A stretch of DNA of 10,262 bases from the NCBI GenBank assembly GCA_934281565.1, contig CAKQXI010000081.1:1-10262 (forward strand), written 5' to 3'. The notes below the pieces were generated by a model. That model had not been told where the DNA came from, made no database searches, and was given only the letters and a program-made list of their open reading frames with translations. Within the stretch, counting starts at the first letter, position 1, and each line of letters opens with the position of its first letter. This stretch comes from an uncultured Prevotella sp. Lineage in GTDB: Bacteria; Bacteroidota; Bacteroidia; Bacteroidales; Bacteroidaceae. The translations under genes and the position numbers were made by a program. Below are positions 7,242-10,262 of this stretch, in pieces.

Positions 7242-8891
7242 ATGAAAAGAATAAGTATAATCTTCTTGGGGTTGATGCTCGGAGTATCAACCCTGTTTGC
7301 GCAACCGGGACCAGTCCAGAAAGTTGCCAAGAGCGTCTTTACACTAACTACATTTAACAAGGATGGCGACATCATTGCCTCTACACAAGGAGTTTTCATT
7401 GATAACAAGGGTACGGCTATCAGTACATTCAAGCCTTTTGTGGGAGCGGTGAAAGCAACGGTAGTGGATGCTACGGGGCGTTCCATGGAAGTTGATGCTA
7501 TCATGGGTGCCGATGAACTCTATGATGTGGCTAAGTTCAGGGTTGTTGCTACGACTTCTGCTGCAGTCATAGCTTCTGGTGCTGCCGCTAAGGGTGAGAA
7601 AGTATGGCTTACACCTTATTCTATTAAGAAACCAGCCTTTCAACAAGAAGATATTACTGGTGTGGAGAAGTTTCATACCAGTTACAACTATTATGTGTTC
7701 TCTAACAATGTGCCAGAGAATGCGGTAGGATGTCCATTTGTCAATAAGAACGGACAGGTGATAGGTATCATGCACTCTGCCAATGGAACGGTGACAGCCG
7801 TTGATGCCAACTATGTAAGACAGTTGAAAGTGACAGGTTTGTCAACCTTGGATGCTGCGTTGAGGGAGAGTGGTATTCGTACAGCTCTGCCAGATGTAGA
7901 GCAAGATGCCATTACCATGATGACATTGAACCGTGGGCAGATTTCGGCAGAGACATATCAGAAGTATATCAACGAGTTCGTGGAGAAATTCCCTGCTTCT
8001 GCATACGGTTATAAAGAGAAAGCAAGCATCTTGGTAAACAAGCAGCAATATGCTGAGGCTGACAAGGTCTTGGGCGAGGGCGTGAAGAAAGCAGCCAATA
8101 AGGATGAGGCTCATTCTAACTATGCTGACATCATCTATCAGAAAGTTGCTTACAAGGGTGACTCTGCTTATGCTGCATGGACACTTGACAAGGCAATCGC
8201 CGAGGCACAACAGGCATACGCTATCAAGGCACAGCCTGTTTACAAGCATCAAGAAGCGCAAATCCGTTTCTTGAAGCATGATTATCAGCAAGCATACGAT
8301 ATGTTCATGGAATTGACCAAAACTCCTATCAATAGTGGAGAACTGTATTTTGAGGCTGCTCAAGCTAAGACTCAGTTGAAAGCTCCTGATGCAGAGATAA
8401 AGGTATTGTTGGATAGTGCTGTTGCTGTCGGTAACCGTACAGGTGTTGTTGCACCTTATTATTTGGCGAGGGGGCAGTTCTTGGATGCCCAGAAGCAATA
8501 TCGTTTGGCTTTGGCGGACTATAATCGATATGACTCTCTTTCTCGTCCTTTGGACCCCAATTTCTTCTATATCCGATACAAGTGTGAGTTGAATCTCCGT
8601 ATGTGGCAGCAGGCTTTGATAGATATTGCTCGTACCTGTTATCTCTCTCCAAAAGAACCAACGTTCTTTGCTGAGTGGGCAAGCCTTGACCTCCGTGTTA
8701 AGAGATATGACGAGGGTGTCAGTGCAGCACAACAGTGTATTAAGTTGGCACCGGAGTATGCCGATGGTTATCTTCTCCTTGGTTTGTTACAGATAGAGAA
8801 GAAGCAAAAGGAAGATGGACTGAAAAACCTTGAGAAAGCAAAGGAACTTGGTGACCCAAGAGCAGAAGAATACATAAAGAAGTATAAATAA
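7242..8891 (+). CDS. Exported trypsin-like (probably inactive) domain protein with TPR repeats
   Basis: A 549-residue protein. Residues 1-20 form a signal peptide (MKR start, hydrophobic core, LFA before the cut) with Gln21 next, so it is exported, probably to the periplasm. Residues about 24-200 resemble an HtrA/trypsin-like beta barrel: GVFIDNKGTAIS (50-61), YDVAKF (94-99, D95 at the Asp position), and CPFVNKNGQVIGI (164-176). The His position (the HVV motif of active enzymes) reads STFKPF (61-66), and the GNSGGP motif reads ENAVGCP, with Val162 at the nucleophile. Two of three catalytic residues thus appear lost. From about 236 to 540 the protein is helical, with about six TPR-like units (for example 254-285, 333-361, 404-433, 439-470, 473-505, 507-538). 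It starts 9 bp after the U32 gene and ends the operon. A peptide- or protein-binding role in the envelope is inference. Confidence 0.83.
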   Translation: MKRISIIFLGLMLGVSTLFAQPGPVQKVAKSVFTLTTFNKDGDIIASTQGVFIDNKGTAISTFKPFVGAVKATVVDATGRSMEVDAIMGADELYDVAKFRVVATTSAAVIASGAAAKGEKVWLTPYSIKKPAFQQEDITGVEKFHTSYNYYVFSNNVPENAVGCPFVNKNGQVIGIMHSANGTVTAVDANYVRQLKVTGLSTLDAALRESGIRTALPDVEQDAITMMTLNRGQISAETYQKYINEFVEKFPASAYGYKEKASILVNKQQYAEADKVLGEGVKKAANKDEAHSNYADIIYQKVAYKGDSAYAAWTLDKAIAEAQQAYAIKAQPVYKHQEAQIRFLKHDYQQAYDMFMELTKTPINSGELYFEAAQAKTQLKAPDAEIKVLLDSAVAVGNRTGVVAPYYLARGQFLDAQKQYRLALADYNRYDSLSRPLDPNFFYIRYKCELNLRMWQQALIDIARTCYLSPKEPTFFAEWASLDLRVKRYDEGVSAAQQCIKLAPEYADGYLLLGLLQIEKKQKEDGLKNLEKAKELGDPRAEEYIKKYK

Positions 8892-8902
8892 TTGTTGAAT
8901 TA

Positions 8903-8934
8903 TTTGGTAGATTGCAAAAAATATATTACTTTTG
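8903..8934 (+). promoter_or_regulatory. Promoter of tRNA-Arg
   Basis: TTTG at 8903-8906, a 20-bp spacer, and TACTTTTG at 8927-8934 fully match the Bacteroidetes promoter pattern. Transcription should start near 8941, about 48 nt before the mature tRNA. TTTTGC (8930-8935) and GCAAAA (8940-8945) form an inverted repeat across the -7 element and start site. No terminator lies between the stop codon at 8889-8891 and this promoter. Confidence 0.85.
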
Positions 8935-8988
8935 CACTCGCAAAACAAAGCTGTGGCGAACTTTTTAAGTGAATTTAAAGAGTTTGAT

Positions 8989-9063
8989 GGTTCCGTAGCT
9001 CAGTTGGATTAGAGCAACAGCCTTCTAAGCTGTGGGTCTTGGGTTCGAACCCCAACGGAATCA
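8989..9063 (+). tRNA. tRNA-Arg (anticodon UCU)
   Basis: All arms fold cleanly. The acceptor stem GGTTCCG (8989-8995) pairs with CGGAATC (9056-9062), with one G-T pair. The D stem is GCTC (8998-9001) with GAGC (9012-9015). The anticodon stem ACAGC (9017-9021) pairs with GCTGT (9029-9033) around the loop CTTCTAA, with anticodon TCT at 9024-9026. The variable loop is GGGTC. The T stem TTGGG (9039-9043) pairs with CCCAA (9051-9055) around TTCGAAC. The discriminator base is A9063, and the next bases are CGG, so CCA is not encoded and must be added after transcription. It decodes AGA and, depending on wobble, AGG. It has its own promoter and terminator. Confidence 0.97.
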
Positions 9064-9087
9064 CGGTTAATTAAGTTTTGGTATAAG

Positions 9088-9123
9088 CGCTATAAAGTCT
9101 ATGAAGATTTTATAGCGTTTTTT
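9088..9123 (+). terminator. Rho-independent terminator after tRNA-Arg
   Basis: A 13-bp stem, uninterrupted apart from one G-T pair, joins 9088-9100 (starting CGCTATAAA) with 9105-9117 (ending TTTATAGCG) around the tetraloop ATGA. Six T residues follow at 9118-9123. It ends the tRNA transcript 25 bases after the mature 3' end. As no other terminator is seen after 8891, it probably also stops read-through from the five-gene operon. Confidence 0.94.
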
Positions 9124-9146
9124 AGTTTCATATTATGGATCTTTAA

Positions 9147-9171
9147 TATCTCTAAGTAGGTTGTAGAGATA
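9147..9171. repeat. 8-bp inverted repeat upstream of the fimbrillin promoter
   Basis: TATCTCTA (9147-9154) and TAGAGATA (9164-9171) are exact reverse complements separated by 9 bases. No T-run follows on the + strand, so it is not a terminator for + strand transcripts. It lies 36 bp before the -33 element of the fimbrillin leader promoter, a place where a dimeric regulator could bind, but nothing proves that. The remaining bases from 9124 to 9207 show nothing else I can support. Confidence 0.35.
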
Positions 9172-9207
9172 AAAAGGACTGTAATAGACAAATAAATCTT
9201 CATATTT

Positions 9208-9239
9208 TTTGCTAATATCGATTCTTTTCATTACTTTTG
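9208..9239 (+). promoter_or_regulatory. Promoter of the fimbrillin leader
   Basis: TTTG at 9208-9211, a 20-bp spacer, and TACTTTTG at 9232-9239 match the Bacteroidetes promoter pattern in full. The 12 bases at 9230-9241 are identical to 8925-8936 in the tRNA-Arg promoter, and spacer lengths are also equal, so it should be strong. Transcription would start near 9246, leaving about 400 nt before the fimbrillin ATG at 9652. Confidence 0.82.
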
Positions 9240-9270
9240 CAGCGTCATTTCATAGATAGTCAACAATGAG

Positions 9271-9531
9271 ATGTTGGCATTAATCTGTGACTTGGCTCTA
9301 TTTACAAAGAAAGACGTTACTACGTTTGCTTCTGATGAGCAGAAACTTAGGAACTTTCAACTCGGAGTTCAGAGGGAGATGATGGTGGATGTCTACTATA
9401 ACGTGTATATATTCACGGCACAAGTACACCCTTTCATGTGGAAAGGGTGTGCTTTGTGTTACATACATATATACCCCGTTGGCGTAGGTGTGTTCTCTAG
9501 CTTCTTGTCCGTGATTTCCAAGGTTTCCTAA
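9271..9531 (+). CDS. Possible leader ORF of 86 codons (may be non-coding)
   Basis: An open frame starting with ATG at 9271, about 25 nt after the predicted transcription start, and ending at TAA 9529-9531. The product would be 86 residues, with a short hydrophobic start (MLALICDLALF), a central charged part, and a Cys, Tyr and Val rich end. I recognise no domain. No clear ribosome binding site precedes it, and a competing ATG at 9266 opens a five-codon frame (MRCWH). Its 3' half, from about 9400, lies over the two self-complementary domains, which constrain sequence strongly, so the frame may be open by chance. It is in the same frame as the fimbrillin gene but separated by several stops. It could be a leader peptide whose translation affects the downstream fold, or simply a spurious frame. 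I favour the latter slightly. Confidence 0.25.
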   Translation: MLALICDLALFTKKDVTTFASDEQKLRNFQLGVQREMMVDVYYNVYIFTAQVHPFMWKGCALCYIHIYPVGVGVFSSFLSVISKVS

Positions 9532-9577
9532 GACCTCTGCTCACAAGGACAATAAAAGTAAAGACCCCTACGCCAAT
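9400..9577 (+). ncRNA. Structured leader RNA (two compound hairpin domains) upstream of fimbrillin
   Basis: Domain 1: AACG (9400-9403) with CGTT (9477-9480), and GTATATA (9405-9411) with TATATAC (9468-9474), enclose a long hairpin in which 9419-9435 pairs with 9441-9458 (one bulged T at 9453, one G-T pair, loop ATGTG 9436-9440). Domain 2: TTGGCGTAGG (9479-9488) pairs perfectly with CCTACGCCAA (9567-9576). It encloses TTGTCCGTGA (9505-9514) paired with TCAC-AA-GGACAA (9541-9552, AA bulged), which in turn encloses AGGTTT (9521-9526) with AGACCT (9531-9536) around CCTA. The domains share TT at 9479-9480, so their outer stems could compete. No T-run longer than four follows, so this is not a simple terminator. 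It lies inside the transcript from the 9208-9239 promoter and ends 75 bases before the fimbrillin ATG. I cannot assign it to a named RNA family. Function as a cis-regulatory leader is inferred. Confidence 0.6.
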
Positions 9578-9599
9578 AACTTTTGAATAGAGTAAGCCT

Positions 9600-9613
9600 A
9601 TATTAATTAATAT
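9600..9613. repeat. 14-bp AT-only palindrome before the fimbrillin gene
   Basis: The bases 9600-9613 (ATATTAATTAATAT) are a perfect palindrome between the structured leader and the fimbrillin ATG. Being AT-only it can arise by chance in this base composition. It could be a protein binding site or a weak unpaired spacer. The rest of 9578-9651 shows no gene and no promoter; the bases just before the ATG (CTTAAAGCA) are A-rich, the usual weak initiation context in this phylum. Confidence 0.3.
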
Positions 9614-9651
9614 CTGCTTTAGGGAGTCGGCGGACATAATAGCTTAAAGCA

Positions 9652-10262
9652 ATGACATACATTAAAAGACAAAGTACAAGTTTATTGTTGGCACTAACAT
9701 CCTTATCATTGGTATCTTCACATTTGGTGTCATGTTCAGAAAGTGTGGGAATATCTGGTGTCACTCTCTCCGACAAGAAGATTTCATTTACTGCAACAGA
9801 AGTAAATGGATGGACACCAAATTCAAGTAGTAGTAATGATGAAAGCACTCGTACAATGAGCACCGTTGGTTCTTATCACCCATTAACTGTAAAGAGTGAC
9901 TTAGGGAAACCATTGTATCTTCATCCTGTGGAGCAAGCAGGCATTTATTTCTATAATGACAAAGACGAATTAGTCACTCGCTCTGGCGTTCCTCTGTCTG
10001 AAATCTGTAATCAGAGTAGCATATCCACCAGAGGAACCAAAGTAACGGAGATTGGTGATGAAATCCTTGTTAGTGCAGTATCCAAGAAAGATAATGTAGA
10101 AGCCGAGTTCTTTCCTTTTGAAAAGGCAACAAGGAGTGGCAGCACTTGGCATACTTCCAATGACAAGTATTGGGCTACCGATGCTACTTTATCTTTCTAT
10201 GCTTATGCCCCAACTAACGCCAGTATGCTGTCTGAAAGTGGCAGTGGACTGTCGAAAGACAG
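9652..10262 (+). CDS. Fimbrillin family (Mfa-like) lipoprotein, 3' end outside window
   Basis: The ATG at 9652 opens a frame that is still open at the window end, 203 full codons. Residues 1-27 are a lipoprotein signal peptide (MTYIKRQ, then a Ser/Leu-rich hydrophobic core) with lipobox LVSC, so Cys28 should be lipidated. The mature part is rich in Ser, Thr, Asn and Asp, as in surface adhesins. ISFTATEVNGW, then PLYLHPVE, and later YWATDATLSFYAYAPTNA fit the N-terminal half of Bacteroidales Mfa-like/FimA-like fimbrillins (type V pili), where subunits are exported as lipoproteins and assembled at the outer surface. Whether it is a stalk, anchor or tip subunit cannot be told without the C-terminus and the next genes. 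It follows a long structured leader with a strong promoter. Family assignment rests on motif recognition and is likely rather than certain. Confidence 0.77.
   Translation, partial: MTYIKRQSTSLLLALTSLSLVSSHLVSCSESVGISGVTLSDKKISFTATEVNGWTPNSSSSNDESTRTMSTVGSYHPLTVKSDLGKPLYLHPVEQAGIYFYNDKDELVTRSGVPLSEICNQSSISTRGTKVTEIGDEILVSAVSKKDNVEAEFFPFEKATRSGSTWHTSNDKYWATDATLSFYAYAPTNASMLSESGSGLSKD

Noticed and set aside
9603..9863. An 86-codon minus-strand frame
   Set aside because: It overlaps the start and lipoprotein signal of the fimbrillin gene, whose plus-strand frame has a clear lipobox and family motifs and stays open to the window end.
1..10262. CRISPR arrays, insertion sequences and phage genes
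   Set aside because: No regularly spaced repeats, transposase or integrase motifs, or terminal inverted repeats of IS type were seen on reading through the window.

Overview
The window looks like the chromosome of a Bacteroidales bacterium, most likely Prevotella or Segatella-like. The three promoters that can be read follow the Bacteroidetes pattern (-33 TTTG, 19-20 bp spacer, -7 TAnnTTTG). Ribosome binding sites are A-rich or weak, exported proteins have Gln right after the signal peptidase I site, and a Mfa-type fimbrillin lipoprotein is present. All genes are on the + strand. No species assignment is possible from the sequence alone.

Layout. (1) 1-248: the 3' end of rplT (ribosomal protein L20) and its strong intrinsic terminator. 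(2) 270-8891: a promoter and five same-strand genes, probably one operon: an ABC-F ATPase, an exported M13 (PepO/neprilysin-like) metallopeptidase, MetA, a U32 family protein of the RlhA type, and an exported protein with a trypsin-like domain fused to TPR repeats. The last four genes are separated by only 18, 11 and 9 bp. The ABC-F to PepO gap is 73 bp with no terminator. (3) 8903-9123: tRNA-Arg(UCU) with its own promoter and a very strong terminator, which would also end read-through from the operon. (4) 9208-10262: a tRNA-like strong promoter, a leader of about 400 nt that is extensively self-complementary, and the first two thirds of a codon-203 fragment of a Mfa-like fimbrillin lipoprotein that runs off the window end.

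How the parts fit. The left half is housekeeping: translation (L20, ABC-F, a probable RNA-hydroxylating U32 protein, tRNA-Arg), methionine synthesis (MetA), and envelope protein handling (PepO, the TPR protein). The trypsin-like domain of the TPR protein seems to have lost its catalytic His and Ser, so it is probably a binding protein. MetA carries Glu at position 111, the residue linked to acetyl-CoA rather than succinyl-CoA use.

The most interesting part is 9208-9651. A promoter whose -7 region matches that of the tRNA over 12 bp drives a long leader with two adjacent compound hairpin domains (9400-9480 and 9478-9577) before the fimbrillin start codon. This suggests that the surface fimbrillin is controlled after transcription starts, through an RNA element I cannot assign to a named family.
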